Below, one piece after another: positions 1 to 8,508 of a DNA stretch of 62,374 nt (within the stretch, counting starts at the first letter, position 1; the number at the start of each line of letters is the position of its first letter). Origin of the DNA: JANRKB01 sp033763695 (lineage in GTDB: Bacteria; Planctomycetota; Phycisphaerae; Phycisphaerales; UBA1924); contig JANRKB010000008.1 in assembly GCA_033763695.1 (NCBI GenBank), forward strand, positions 1 through 62,374, read 5' to 3'. Made by a program: the position numbers and the translations under genes. Below the pieces are notes generated by a model. It did not search any database. It was given only the letters and a program-made list of their open reading frames with translations, and had not been told where the DNA came from.

Positions 1-135
1 GATCGTCGGCTGGCGTGGGCTCTGCGTGGGGCGTGGCAACTGGCGGAAACTCAGGACTTTGTGGAACTGAGGCGCGCGGTGCTTTCGGACGGCGTGGAGA
101 CAGCCGAGCGGAAAGCGGAAGAGGAAAGGGGTAAG

Positions 136-208
136 TGGAGCGGAGGAGAGTCGAACTCCCGACCTCATCATTGCGAACGATGCGCTCTACCAACTGAGCT
201 ACCGCCCC
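136..208 (-). tRNA. tRNA-Ala (anticodon CGC)
   Basis: Read on the minus strand, the 73-nt segment folds as a full cloverleaf. The 7-bp acceptor stem pairs GGGGCGG with CCGCTCC, the D arm is GCTC/GAGC, and the anticodon stem is CATCG/TGATG around the loop TTCGCAA, which places CGC at positions 34-36. The T arm is GGGAG-TTCGACT-CTCCT and the discriminator is A. CGC reads the alanine codon GCG. The 3' CCA is not encoded. Confidence 0.95.
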
Positions 209-650
209 ATATGTCGGCCCGGCGATGAGTCGCCCGGCCCTGCCGTGCGGCACGCCGCACGCCCGCCGGTTCTGGCCGGGTCACGAGTGTAGGCCACCCA
301 CCCCCCTCCCTGTCCACTTGCAACCGGGTCTGACGCGTCGGGACTGGCGATTCAGGCCGCGCGATCGGTCGCGCGGGGGCGATGTAAGCGGCGGAAGAAC
401 GCGGCGGCGAAATGGCGGCCATCAAGGCCCCGAGCGAACCCGCGGGGCTTATTGAGAGTATATTCTCAATCCGTGCGACACCCTGCGGCGACACCCTCAT
501 CGGGTTGGCCGGCGGCGTGTGCCGGAGTCGGTGGCGGGCGTGCTCGGCCTTGCACAGTGTTGGTGCTGGTCGCGTCGTCGCCGCCAGAAGTGTTTGCCTC
601 GTGCGTTGGTCGTGCCTCGCCTTGCTCGCGCTCTTTCCAAGGCTCTCGCC
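209..650. other. Intergenic region upstream of the zinc-uptake operon
   Basis: About 440 bases between the tRNA-Ala gene and znuA hold no convincing coding region. The notable content is the palindromic Fur-family operator at 451-470, followed by about 180 bases of apparent leader before the znuA start. Short open frames here look like random GC-rich frames. Confidence 0.6.
451..470. promoter_or_regulatory. Fur/Zur-family operator (near-perfect palindrome)
   Basis: ATTGAGAGTATATTCTCAAT is a 10+10 inverted repeat with a single mismatched pair. TTGAGA...TCTCAA matches the general look of Fur-superfamily boxes (TGAGAAT-type half sites). It is the most AT-rich spot in the region and includes a TATATT string (459-464) that could be a -10 element, so a bound repressor would block transcription. 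Because the operon downstream encodes a zinc-type ABC importer, a zinc-responsive repressor (Zur) is the likeliest ligand. This is inferred from position and symmetry. Confidence 0.6.
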
Positions 651-1811
651 ATGTCGACCGCTGCTCAACACCGTTCCTCGTCGCACGCCATCGGGTCGCA
701 GCACGCGTGCGTGCGAGCGGCGGGCGCGTTGGCTGGACCGACACGGGCCGCGCTTGCGATCGCGGCGGCTGGGTTGGTGGTCTTGAGCGCGTGCGAGCGC
801 AAGGAGCCGGCTTCGACTGTTGCGCCAGCCGCGAACGTGGGCGCGCCCACGGCGAGCGCGACGACGCCGGGCACGTCCGCCGCGCCCCAGGCGCGTGATG
901 CCGCGACCCAGGCGCGTGATGCCGCGTTGTCGGTGGTGGTGACGATCCCGCCGCTGAAGTCGCTGGTTGAACCGCTGCTGCCGGCCGGGTCGCGGGTGCA
1001 GATGTTGATGGCCCCTGGCCGCAGCGAGCACGGTTATGAGTTCACGCCGTCGGATCTCGCGGCGCTGGGGAGCGCGGATGTGGTGGTGTGGGTGGGCTTG
1101 GGGCTGGAGCCTCAGGTCGATGCCTTCATCGCGCGGCAGGCCGCGGGCGCTCAGGTCCGCATCAGTTTCGCCGATGCGTGCGGGCTGGCGCAGCCGGATG
1201 ATCACGGGCATGAAGACGCCCACGAAGGGCACGACCACAGCGCGCCGGGCCACGATCACCACGACTCCGATGAAGCCGGGCACAACCACGGCCCTGTCGA
1301 TCCGCACTTGTGGGTTGATCCGATTCTCGTGCGGCAACTGGTGCCGAATCTGCAGGCCGCGCTGCAGCACGCGATGGAAAAGCGCGGCACATGGAACGCC
1401 ACGCGCAATGCCGAGCTGACGAGCGCGACGCAGAAGCTTCTGGAACGCATCGACGCGGTCGACGCGGCGTATCGCACGCGGCTTGAACCGTTCCGCGGGC
1501 GGGCGTTGGTGACGCATCACGCGGCGTTCGCGCGGCTCGCCGAGCGATATGGCCTGAAGGTCGCGGCGGTGATCCGCAACGTCGAAGGCGCCGAGCCCGA
1601 AGCGGGCAAGATCGCCGAGGTCGTTCGCGCGATCAACGCCGAAAAGGCGTCGGCGATCTTCATTGAGCCGCAGTTCGACGCGGCCTTGGCCCGGCGGATC
1701 GCCCAGCAGGCGGGAGTGCGCATCGGTACGCTCGATCCCTTGGGCGATGGCGACTGGTTCGCCACGATGAACGCCAATCTCGACCAGCTCACCAAAGCGA
1801 TGACGCCGTGA
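651..1811 (+). CDS. znuA: Metal (zinc) ABC transporter substrate-binding lipoprotein, ZnuA-like
   Basis: This 386-aa protein belongs to the cluster A-I metal-binding family (ZnuA/TroA) and captures divalent metal, probably Zn2+, for import. An N-terminal membrane segment ends in the lipobox LSAC (C48), so it is a lipoprotein. Candidate metal ligands are H127 in SEHGYEF, H219 in DPHLWVDP and the His in THHAAF, with the acidic FIEPQFD motif near the C-terminus. Residues about 184-213 form a His/Asp-rich loop typical of zinc-specific members. The ATG at 651 is chosen because AAGG sits 8 nt upstream and a signal sequence follows. A frame opening at 519 would add an unnatural arginine-rich leader. 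An 18-bp tandem duplication encodes QARDAA-type repeats after the lipobox. The stop overlaps znuC by 4 bp. Confidence 0.9.
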   Translation: MSTAAQHRSSSHAIGSQHACVRAAGALAGPTRAALAIAAAGLVVLSACERKEPASTVAPAANVGAPTASATTPGTSAAPQARDAATQARDAALSVVVTIPPLKSLVEPLLPAGSRVQMLMAPGRSEHGYEFTPSDLAALGSADVVVWVGLGLEPQVDAFIARQAAGAQVRISFADACGLAQPDDHGHEDAHEGHDHSAPGHDHHDSDEAGHNHGPVDPHLWVDPILVRQLVPNLQAALQHAMEKRGTWNATRNAELTSATQKLLERIDAVDAAYRTRLEPFRGRALVTHHAAFARLAERYGLKVAAVIRNVEGAEPEAGKIAEVVRAINAEKASAIFIEPQFDAALARRIAQQAGVRIGTLDPLGDGDWFATMNANLDQLTKAMTP

Positions 1812-2797
1812 CCACGCCGCCGGACAACCAAGGGAGTGCAGCCCACGCGAAAGAGAAGCGTGACGGCGGCGTGTGCTGCGGCGGGCATCACGCGGGTGGA
1901 TGTGGGCACGATCATGCGCACGGCGGACACGCCCACGCTGCACACGCCGCATCGGGAGCGGCGAGCGGCGGCGCGGAGATCGCGGTGGAGTATCGCGGCG
2001 TTTCGTTCGCTTATCGCAATCGTCGCGCCGCGGACCCCGGCGAAAGCCGCCTCGCGCTGGAAAACGTTTCACTGCGCGTCGCGGCGGGGCAACGGCTGGG
2101 GATCCTGGGGCCAAACGGCGGCGGCAAGTCAACGCTGCTGAAGTTGACGCTTGGCCTGCTCGACGCGCACGAGGGCGAGATCCGCATCTTCGGCCGCGCG
2201 CCGCGCGAGGCACGGCGCGAGCGGCTCGTGGGTTATGTGCCGCAGCGCGTCGAGGCTGAACTCTCCTTTCCGATCACGGCACGCCAGGTTGTGGAGATGA
2301 GTGCGACCGTTGGGCTGCCCGCGTGGCGCGGGATCGATGCCTCGACGCGCGAGCACTGTCGCTCCATGATCGAACTGGTCGATGCCGCGGCGTTTGCCGA
2401 CGCACCGGTCGGACGACTCTCGGGCGGCCAACTGCAGCGCATCATGATCGCGAGAGCGCTGGCGGCCCGGCCGCGCGTGCTGCTGCTCGACGAGCCGACC
2501 GTCGGTATCGACGTGAGCGGGCAGAAGCGGTTCGCGGATCTGCTTGTGCGCTTGCACGATGCTCTGGGCCTGACAATTCTGGTGGTGAGTCACGACATCC
2601 GCACCGTCGCGTCGGGCTGCGACATGATCGCGTGCCTGAGCCGCACGCTGCATGCGCACGTCGCGCCCGAAGGCCTGACACCGGGCGTGCTCGCGGATGT
2701 CTTCCGTCATGACGTGGCGGCGATCTTTGGTGAACTGCATGTGCATGCGCACCCGGCGGATGCCTGCCCGCTGCCGCATGGGCGCGGCTCGGGGTGA
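1808..2797 (+). CDS. znuC: Metal (zinc) ABC transporter ATP-binding protein, ZnuC-like
   Basis: This 329-aa ABC ATPase powers the importer. The Walker A motif GPNGGGKST lies at residues 101-109, followed by the LSGGQLQR signature, the Walker B LLLDEPTVGID and the switch histidine in VVSHD. It starts with GTG inside the znuA stop (GTGA overlap), which indicates translational coupling. Unusually, residues about 21-50 form a Cys/His-rich tail (CCGGHH followed by alternating HD/HA) that could bind metal in the cytoplasm. Metal-binding tails are common on ZnuA but less usual on the ATPase. The C-terminus is also His-rich (HVHAH). It could serve manganese instead, but the His-rich loops favour zinc. 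Confidence 0.9.
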   Translation: MTTPPDNQGSAAHAKEKRDGGVCCGGHHAGGCGHDHAHGGHAHAAHAASGAASGGAEIAVEYRGVSFAYRNRRAADPGESRLALENVSLRVAAGQRLGILGPNGGGKSTLLKLTLGLLDAHEGEIRIFGRAPREARRERLVGYVPQRVEAELSFPITARQVVEMSATVGLPAWRGIDASTREHCRSMIELVDAAAFADAPVGRLSGGQLQRIMIARALAARPRVLLLDEPTVGIDVSGQKRFADLLVRLHDALGLTILVVSHDIRTVASGCDMIACLSRTLHAHVAPEGLTPGVLADVFRHDVAAIFGELHVHAHPADACPLPHGRGSG

Positions 2798-2868
2798 CGC
2801 AGGCGTGCGGTCGTCTGCGGTCTTCGCGTCCGTACTTCGTCTCTCCGTCTCTGCGTCTCTCGCTTCCC

Positions 2869-3786
2869 ATGAACACCTTCTCCTACCTCACCGATCCTTC
2901 GATCCGCGGCCTGTACTGGCCCGGAGTGCTCACCGGCATCGCGATCGCGTTGCTTTGCGCCCCGTTGTCGGTGCTGGTCGTGCTCAAGCGGCTGGCATTC
3001 ATCGGCCAGGGCATCAGCCACGCGGCGTTCGGCGGCGTCGGGCTGGCGGCGGTGCTGGGGCTCTTTGGCGCGTCGGGCACGCTCGCGGCTGGCGCGTTTG
3101 GAGCGGGGTTGTCCGAGTCGGCCGCGGGGTTGCTGCAGTTTGTGATCATCACGGCGTTCTGCGTGGGCGCGGCGGTGCTGGTCGGCGCGATGTCGGGACG
3201 CGGCACTCGCGCTGACACGGCGATAGGCATTGTGCTCGTCGCGTCGATGGCGCTGGGTGCCGTGCTGTTTCATCGGGCCCGCGCCAACACCAGTTGGGAG
3301 TCGATTCTGTTTGGCTCGATTCTCAACGTGGGCTTTGCCGACGTGCTGCGGGCGGCGATCATCGGCGGCGCGGGGCTGCTTGCGCTGTGGTGGGGGCGGC
3401 GGGCGGTGTTGTTCTGGGCGTTTGACGAGCCTGCCGCGCTCGCGTTCGGCGTGCGAACGACGGCCGCGAAGTATCTCGTGCTGACGCTGCTGGCGATCGC
3501 GACGGTCGCGGCGATGAAGCTCGCGGGCGTGGTGCTCGCGACCGCGCTGCTCGTCTTGCCGGGCGCGACGGCCTTGCAACTCTCGGCGCGACTGGCCCGC
3601 GTGATGGTGCTCAGCGTGCTGGTCGCGCTGGTTGGCGTGGTGGGGGGCTTGGTCGTTTCGTTTGAACTCAACGCCCAGGCCGGCGCGTGTATTGTTCTGT
3701 GTCTTGTCGCGCAGTTCGCCGCGGCGCTGCTCGCGGGCACGCTCGCGACGCGGGCCGCCGCGCCATCGCCCGGAGCATCCGCATGA
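2869..3786 (+). CDS. znuB: Metal (zinc) ABC transporter permease, ABC-3 family (ZnuB-like)
   Basis: This 305-aa polytopic membrane protein has about eight hydrophobic segments and the ABC-3 family pattern, including an early GISHAAFGGVG stretch that matches the conserved QGISHA motif of ZnuB/TroC permeases. It forms the membrane channel with the two genes upstream. ATG 2869 gives a normal ZnuB N-terminus (MNTFSYLTDPSIRG). A GTG at 2794 would overlap the znuC stop by 4 bp, but would add 25 polar arginine/serine-rich residues, so it is less likely. Neither start has a strong Shine-Dalgarno sequence. The stop overlaps the next ATG (ATGA). Confidence 0.88.
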   Translation: MNTFSYLTDPSIRGLYWPGVLTGIAIALLCAPLSVLVVLKRLAFIGQGISHAAFGGVGLAAVLGLFGASGTLAAGAFGAGLSESAAGLLQFVIITAFCVGAAVLVGAMSGRGTRADTAIGIVLVASMALGAVLFHRARANTSWESILFGSILNVGFADVLRAAIIGGAGLLALWWGRRAVLFWAFDEPAALAFGVRTTAAKYLVLTLLAIATVAAMKLAGVVLATALLVLPGATALQLSARLARVMVLSVLVALVGVVGGLVVSFELNAQAGACIVLCLVAQFAAALLAGTLATRAAAPSPGASA

Positions 3787-3971
3787 AGGCTGAAAACATT
3801 CTCGCCGAACTCAACCGCCAGCGCAAAGACCTCGGCGAAGACAAGAGCGACATCGAGTGGCTGGCGATCCACCACGCGTTCGTCTTCATCAGCTACAAGA
3901 TGAGCGAGTTCCAGAAGTACATCGACGAGGAAGCACGCAAGGGCGCGTTCGACGAGTACGAACCGGACTGA
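3783..3971 (+). CDS. Small conserved hypothetical protein at the end of the zinc operon
   Basis: This 62-aa charged protein begins MKAENILAEL and starts inside the znuB stop codon (ATGA overlap), so it is very likely translated as the fourth gene of the operon. It is predicted to be mostly helical and acidic, with a tyrosine- and glutamate-rich C-terminus (FDEYEPD), and has no membrane segment or cysteine. I do not recognise a family. The coupling to the transporter suggests co-expression, but no role can be read from the sequence. Confidence 0.7.
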   Translation: MKAENILAELNRQRKDLGEDKSDIEWLAIHHAFVFISYKMSEFQKYIDEEARKGAFDEYEPD

Positions 3972-4079
3972 GGCGTGTCACAGTGCAGATCGGGGGGCCC
4001 CGCCAATTAGCATGGCGACGGTTGCTTGCCCCGCGAGGTAGTGTTCGGGACTCGTAACCCGACTCCACCAAAAGCGTTC

Positions 4080-4940
4080 TTACTTTCTGCGGTCCAGAAA
4101 GGGTCGGCATCCGACCAGGTGGCGGGTAGCACTGCGCCCGATTCCCGTGACCGTGCCACACCATCGACACGTAACTTGGTATTGTGTGGGCCCACCAAAA
4201 AACTGCGCGGCTGCAAACGGTGACAGTCTGCGTCTTGCCCTCGCACTGATGGAGCGACCGGATCTGCCGCCGGTGCGGTTCGACTGGGTTGTTTGTGTCG
4301 ATCGCGAGGCGTTGGGTTCGTACTCGGGCAACTCGTAAGACAAGTCCCAATCTGCCGGAAGGCAGAAAGCCCGTGGAACGGGAAAAATGCTTGCATTCGC
4401 GTATCGTGATTGCCAATGAACGCTATACCGCCGATCGCCAATCTTTCGGATCACAACGGGCGTTGCGCACTCCGGCGGCGAGTTGGTTTGCACTCGAATG
4501 CAGTAACCCATCCCCGGGTGAACCTGAACGGCAAGGATGACCCGACCATCTCCGCTTTGACGTCGGATTACGATCCCCGCTGAAAACGGGGGCGATTCAC
4601 TGACGTCGAAGTTGCCAAAAGTCTCGCACCGTTGAGTTGCCTCGCGGTGCTCAAGCCAGCATGAGTGAATTGGCCACGGCCATCCAAGTTCGTCAAGGTA
4701 GACGCAACCATCGTTGTGACGGACAAAGTAGACGTCGCGCCTGCACCAGGGGCAAGTTGCTCGGTGGCTATCTGAGTCAAATCGGTACGAGTCAATCGCG
4801 TACTGCGGAGTCGCAGACTCAAGCGGACGCGCGTCGATCACAGTTCGGCACGTGCAACCAGTAGGAATGTGCTTCCCCAATGCGTCGGTAAACCAACTGA
4901 TCCGCCCCCCGCAGGTTTTGCAGAAAGCTCGCGTACCCAT
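4080..4940 (-). CDS. Hypothetical protein with three zinc-binding motifs
   Basis: This 286-aa protein of unknown function has three separate Cys/His clusters: C7/C10 with C29/C31, C63/C66 with H92/C94, and C258/C261 with H274/C278. The middle cluster (CPWC...VYFVRHNDG...LGWPWPIHSC) resembles a motif found in several uncharacterised bacterial proteins. The last looks like a C2HC finger, so nucleic-acid or protein binding is possible. The gene lies 18 bp after fumC on the same strand, with GGAGGA 6 nt before its ATG, so it may be co-transcribed. Its base composition is visibly more AT-rich than both neighbours and codon use is less biased, which suggests later acquisition. A serine/arginine-rich, low-complexity stretch separates the second and third clusters. 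Confidence 0.75.
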   Translation of the reverse strand: MGTRAFCKTCGGRISWFTDALGKHIPTGCTCRTVIDARPLESATPQYAIDSYRFDSDSHRATCPWCRRDVYFVRHNDGCVYLDELGWPWPIHSCWLEHREATQRCETFGNFDVSESPPFSAGIVIRRQSGDGRVILAVQVHPGMGYCIRVQTNSPPECATPVVIRKIGDRRYSVHWQSRYANASIFPVPRAFCLPADWDLSYELPEYEPNASRSTQTTQSNRTGGRSGRSISARARRRLSPFAAAQFFGGPTQYQVTCRWCGTVTGIGRSATRHLVGCRPFLDRRK

Positions 4941-4958
4941 GGCAAGTCCTCCGGCGAT

Positions 4959-6533
4959 TCAGCCGCCCGCGCTGCCTTCGCCGCCGGGGAGCGTCATGCT
5001 CCACGGATTCAGATAGTGGTCGATGTCGTCGCGGGTGATGGGCTTGCCGCTGTTGTCGTTCTGGCCGACGACGGTCTCGTACGCCAGCTGCCGCACCGTC
5101 TTGCCGGCCTTGAACGCGTCCTTTGCCAGTGCGGCGGACTTGTCGTAGCCGATCACCGGCACCAGCGACGTACACATCGCCAGTGAGCCTTCGATGAGTT
5201 CGGCGCAGCGTTTCTCGTTGGCGACGAGGCCCGGGCTGGGCGGCAGGCCGGTCGCGGCGTCGCCGTTGTGGGCTTGCAGCAGATTCACGAGGAACATGCG
5301 GCTGCCGCGGGCGAGCAGCGACGCGCTGTCGAGCAGGTTTGCGCTCATCATCGGCATCGCGACGTTGAGATCAAGCAGCGAGCCGATGCCGCCGAGGCCG
5401 CCCATGGTGATCGCGGCGTCGTTGCCGACGACCTGGCAGCACAGCATCATCACGCTCTCGCAGATGACGGGGTTCACCTTGCCGGGCATGATGCTGCTGC
5501 CGGGTTGGACCGCTGGGAGTGTCAGTTCGCCGATGCCGCAGCGCGGGCCGCTGCCCAGCCAGCGGATGTCATTGGCGATCTTGGTAAGGCTGACTGCGTA
5601 GGTCTTGAGGTGTCCGCTCGCTTCGACGAAGCAGTCGCGAGCGTGCTGGGCCTCGAAGTGATTGCTCGCCTCGCGGAACGCGAAGGGGCGGATGCCGTCG
5701 CCCGCCGCGCTCGAAGCCTTCATGGGCAGGCCGAGCATCGCGTTGAGTTCGGCGCACGCCATCTGCCCGAACTGCTCGTGGCAGTTGATGCCGGTGCCGA
5801 CCGCCGTGCCGCCAATGGCCAGTTCGCTGAGCGTGTCGAGCGCGAGCAACAGACGCCGCTGCGCGTGGCGTACTTGTGAGGCATAGCCGCTGAACTCTTG
5901 ACCGAGGCGGATCGGAGTCGCGTCGGCCAAGTGGGTGCGGCCGATCTTGACGATCTTGTCCCACGCCGCGGCCTTGGCCTCAATTTCGGTCGCAAGTGCC
6001 TCGACCGCGGGGAGCAGTTCACGCTGGATGACGAGCGCGGCACTGATGTTCATCGCGCTGGGGAAGGTGTCGTTGGACGACTGCCCCATGTTCACATGGT
6101 CGTTGGGGTGCACGCCGCCGGACTTGATGTACGCGGTGTCCTTGCTCTTGCCGATGGCGTGGCCGGCGCGGAGCGCGGTGAGGTTGGCGATTACCTCGTT
6201 GGCGTTCATGTTGGTGCTGGTGCCCGAACCGGTCTGATAGATGTCGATCGGGAAGTGGCGTGCGATGCCGCCGCGCTGCGGCAAACCTTCGAGGATCTCG
6301 GCGCACGCGCCGGCGATTGCGTCGGTGCGGGCGGCGTCGAGGCGACTGAGTTTGTGGTTCACGCGGGCGCACGCGGTCTTGAGCATCGCGTAGGCCTTGA
6401 TGACGGCTTCGGGCACGGGGCGGCCCGACACCGGGAAGTTGAGCACCGCGCGCTGGGTGGAGGCTCCGTAGAGAGCGTCCGCGGGGACGGGCATCTCGCC
6501 CATGGTGTCTTTTTCGATGCGGGTCGTGGTCAT
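4959..6533 (-). CDS. fumC: Fumarate hydratase class II
   Basis: Interconverts fumarate and malate in the TCA cycle (cytoplasmic homotetramer). The 524-aa sequence carries the fumarase/aspartase superfamily signature GSSIMPGKVNP with the catalytic serine (S347), the catalytic His region GRTHLADATP (H201), and the substrate motifs TGSGTSTNMNANEV and SSNDTFPSAMN. It is about 57 residues longer than E. coli FumC, partly from added loops in the C-terminal half (for example around GIGSLLDLNVAMP and QNDNSGKPIT) and a Gly-rich tail. ATG 6533 matches the family start (MTTTRIEKDTMGEM, compare E. coli MNTVRSEKDSMG). It is divergent from the gene at 6704. Confidence 0.95.
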   Translation of the reverse strand: MTTTRIEKDTMGEMPVPADALYGASTQRAVLNFPVSGRPVPEAVIKAYAMLKTACARVNHKLSRLDAARTDAIAGACAEILEGLPQRGGIARHFPIDIYQTGSGTSTNMNANEVIANLTALRAGHAIGKSKDTAYIKSGGVHPNDHVNMGQSSNDTFPSAMNISAALVIQRELLPAVEALATEIEAKAAAWDKIVKIGRTHLADATPIRLGQEFSGYASQVRHAQRRLLLALDTLSELAIGGTAVGTGINCHEQFGQMACAELNAMLGLPMKASSAAGDGIRPFAFREASNHFEAQHARDCFVEASGHLKTYAVSLTKIANDIRWLGSGPRCGIGELTLPAVQPGSSIMPGKVNPVICESVMMLCCQVVGNDAAITMGGLGGIGSLLDLNVAMPMMSANLLDSASLLARGSRMFLVNLLQAHNGDAATGLPPSPGLVANEKRCAELIEGSLAMCTSLVPVIGYDKSAALAKDAFKAGKTVRQLAYETVVGQNDNSGKPITRDDIDHYLNPWSMTLPGGEGSAGG

Positions 6534-6703
6534 GGTTCGAGTGTAGAACCGCGTCCGGCGGCCCGCGATCTGTGCCGGGGAACCCAAGCGCCCGGCGTGC
6601 GTATGTGACAGTCGCGGCGGGCGTCCCCCGAGGGCGGGGTGTGGTACGCTTGGACCGATCGCCCACCCCAAGCGGTGCGAACGCGATCGCGGGAGTTCCC
6701 TCC

Positions 6704-8245
6704 ATGAAGAGCGTGTGGTCCTCGGGTCTGGCGACGGGCGCGATGTCGGGAATGTTCTGTCGGTCGCCGCGGCGGGTGATGCTTGCCGCGGGTGTGTCGC
6801 TCGCGTGCGCGATGCCTGTGCTGGCTCAGTCGACGCAGACGACTCCGCCCGCCAAGCAACCTGCGAAGCAGCCGGCCACCCAGCCTGCAACCCAGCCCGC
6901 CAAGCAGCCTGCCAAGCCGAGTAAGCCGTCCAAGAACCCCGGCGCACTCAAGGAAGCGGTGCTCCCCGGCTTGCCGCCGGGTACGGTCGTGCGGGCTCAG
7001 ATGGCGAAAGAGCCTGGTCCGTACATCAAGCTCTCCAACGCGGAGCAATGGTCTGTTGAGACGTTCTTGAATCTGTCGGTTGATCCCACGGTGCGCGACA
7101 CGACCACGGGCGTGCCTGCCGAGCCGCTGGCGGCATCGACGGATTTCGACGCGCTGTCGTTTTACTTCCCGATCGTGGGGCAGACGGGCAACGCGAAGTT
7201 CATCAAGGCCGAGCGAACCCGCATGAATCTGGCAGGCTCGGAGTTGATCGACGCGCAGATCCTCAACGACCAGATGGAGGCGCACAACTCCAAGCCCGAG
7301 TTCACGATCGTCAAGGAAGTCCGTCCGGGCGTCCCGCTCCCTGCCAACGCGTGGCTGACGCGATGGACGTTTGGTGAGCATGGCAACGTCGGTGGCCCTG
7401 ACTTCTCGATCAAGTGGACGATCGAATGCGCCGCAACGGAACTTGATTGGGAGAACGCCGCCAAGGTGAACTGGCCCGCCAACGGCTGGCCGCTGCAAGC
7501 CGCGGCGGCGTTGCAGTCGCAGCTCTATGTCGATTACGGCATGGATGCCAAGACAGGCGAGCCCGCGCCGTACGATTTCACGGCGTTGCGGAAGTTCATT
7601 GACAACGTCACCAAAGGAAAGCCAAAGAGCGTGCCGCCGATCGTGCTTGCGCGGGTCTTGGCGGCGGAGATCATCCCCAAGTTCACCTTCCGCGGCGAGA
7701 TGACGCAGGTGGTTGGCAATCGCGGGTCGACCGATCGCTTCCGTTTCCAGCGCGTCGATGAAACGATGCGATCGATGTCCGGCACTGAGCTGGACCTGAG
7801 CATGTTGCTCACGGCGGTGTATCGCCAGGCGGGGATCCCGGCGCGATTCGTGATCGGCATTCAGCCGCGTGACGCCAAGTCGCGGCGTGACAACAAGCTC
7901 AAGAACGCGATGAGCGTGTGGGTGGAGTTCTGCCTGTATGACGAACCCAAGAACACGGTGACATGGGTGCCGGTCTTCCCCAAGCGGATGCGAGAGGAGA
8001 GCTCGAGCGTTCCGGCGCTCGGCAAGCCGTGGGAGTTCTTTGGTACGTCGAGCGAGGCGTGGGTGATGGTGCCGCTGGCCTATCAGCTTTCACCGGCGGG
8101 TGTCGATGCGATTTCGACGGGGCAGCCGTTGCTGTGGGGCTGGTCAGTGACGCCGCAGCCCCCGATGCTGCGATCGGGTCGACTCGTTGTTCAGGTGGAA
8201 GAAGCACCCAAGACGCCGGGCAGCCCGAAGCCGGAAGCGAAGTGA
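6704..8245 (+). CDS. Secreted transglutaminase-fold protein lacking the catalytic triad
   Basis: This 513-aa protein has an N-terminal signal sequence ending near PVLAQ, a Lys/Pro/Gln repeat linker (about residues 48-75) and a C-terminal transglutaminase-like core recognisable from ...LLTAVYRQAGIPARFVIG... and a later VWVEF strand. Aligned on GIPAR, the nucleophile cysteine position is E362. The histidine position before VWVEF is S404, and the aspartate of the usual WVPFDP motif is F425. All three catalytic residues appear to be gone, so it is probably a binding or scaffold version of the fold acting outside the cytoplasm. ATG 6704 directly precedes the signal peptide. A shorter start further in is possible. 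It ends with a Pro/Lys-rich tail. Confidence 0.72.
   Translation: MKSVWSSGLATGAMSGMFCRSPRRVMLAAGVSLACAMPVLAQSTQTTPPAKQPAKQPATQPATQPAKQPAKPSKPSKNPGALKEAVLPGLPPGTVVRAQMAKEPGPYIKLSNAEQWSVETFLNLSVDPTVRDTTTGVPAEPLAASTDFDALSFYFPIVGQTGNAKFIKAERTRMNLAGSELIDAQILNDQMEAHNSKPEFTIVKEVRPGVPLPANAWLTRWTFGEHGNVGGPDFSIKWTIECAATELDWENAAKVNWPANGWPLQAAAALQSQLYVDYGMDAKTGEPAPYDFTALRKFIDNVTKGKPKSVPPIVLARVLAAEIIPKFTFRGEMTQVVGNRGSTDRFRFQRVDETMRSMSGTELDLSMLLTAVYRQAGIPARFVIGIQPRDAKSRRDNKLKNAMSVWVEFCLYDEPKNTVTWVPVFPKRMREESSSVPALGKPWEFFGTSSEAWVMVPLAYQLSPAGVDAISTGQPLLWGWSVTPQPPMLRSGRLVVQVEEAPKTPGSPKPEAK
6850..6925 (+). repeat. Tandem repeat coding for a KQPA/TQPA linker
   Basis: Degenerate 12-bp units encode (A)KQPAKQPATQPATQPAKQPAK just after the signal peptide of the transglutaminase-fold protein. 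This is a flexible low-complexity linker, and such units expand and contract easily by slippage. Confidence 0.7.
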
Positions 8246-8381
8246 ATACAGGAACTGGACGTTCTGCCTCATTGCGCAAAGCACCGAACAGACAGCGATC
8301 GTGGGTGGGTGATCGTGCTGGCTTTGGGCCCCAAGGGCAGCAAAAATCGCAACGGGTCCCCAAGTTTCGCCGGTTTTTTCC

Positions 8382-8409
8382 TTGCGTTTCTGGTTTGTCT
8401 GTGCATAAT
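8382..8409 (+). promoter_or_regulatory. Sigma-70-type promoter for the PEP-CTERM protein gene
   Basis: TTGCGT (8382-8387) and CATAAT (8404-8409) are separated by 16 bp in a locally T-rich stretch. Transcription would begin near 8416, leaving a leader of about 90 nt with a purine-rich ribosome site (GAAGAGAGGGAG) before the ATG at 8509. This is a consensus match only. Confidence 0.6.
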
Positions 8410-8508
8410 GTCCGCCAAGAGCGAGTGTTCCCACGGAGAGTCCCCGGCCTGCGCCGAGGCCGTGTGAACTGAGAGGCTCGCTCGACCAGGAAGAGAGGGA
8501 GTAGAGAG

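Noticed and set aside
1..135. A partial gene at the left window edge
   Set aside because: One forward frame stays open through the tRNA-Ala gene, but the piece is too short and shows no motif, so no gene is claimed.
168..2213. A 681-codon open frame on the minus strand opposite znuA-znuC
   Set aside because: It is antisense to two clearly recognisable transporter genes, has an Arg/His-rich composition typical of GC-rich shadow frames, and shows no domain.
3991..4002. CGGGGGGCCCCG as a possible terminator after the zinc operon
   Set aside because: The stem is 5 bp with almost no loop, and no T-run follows on the plus strand.
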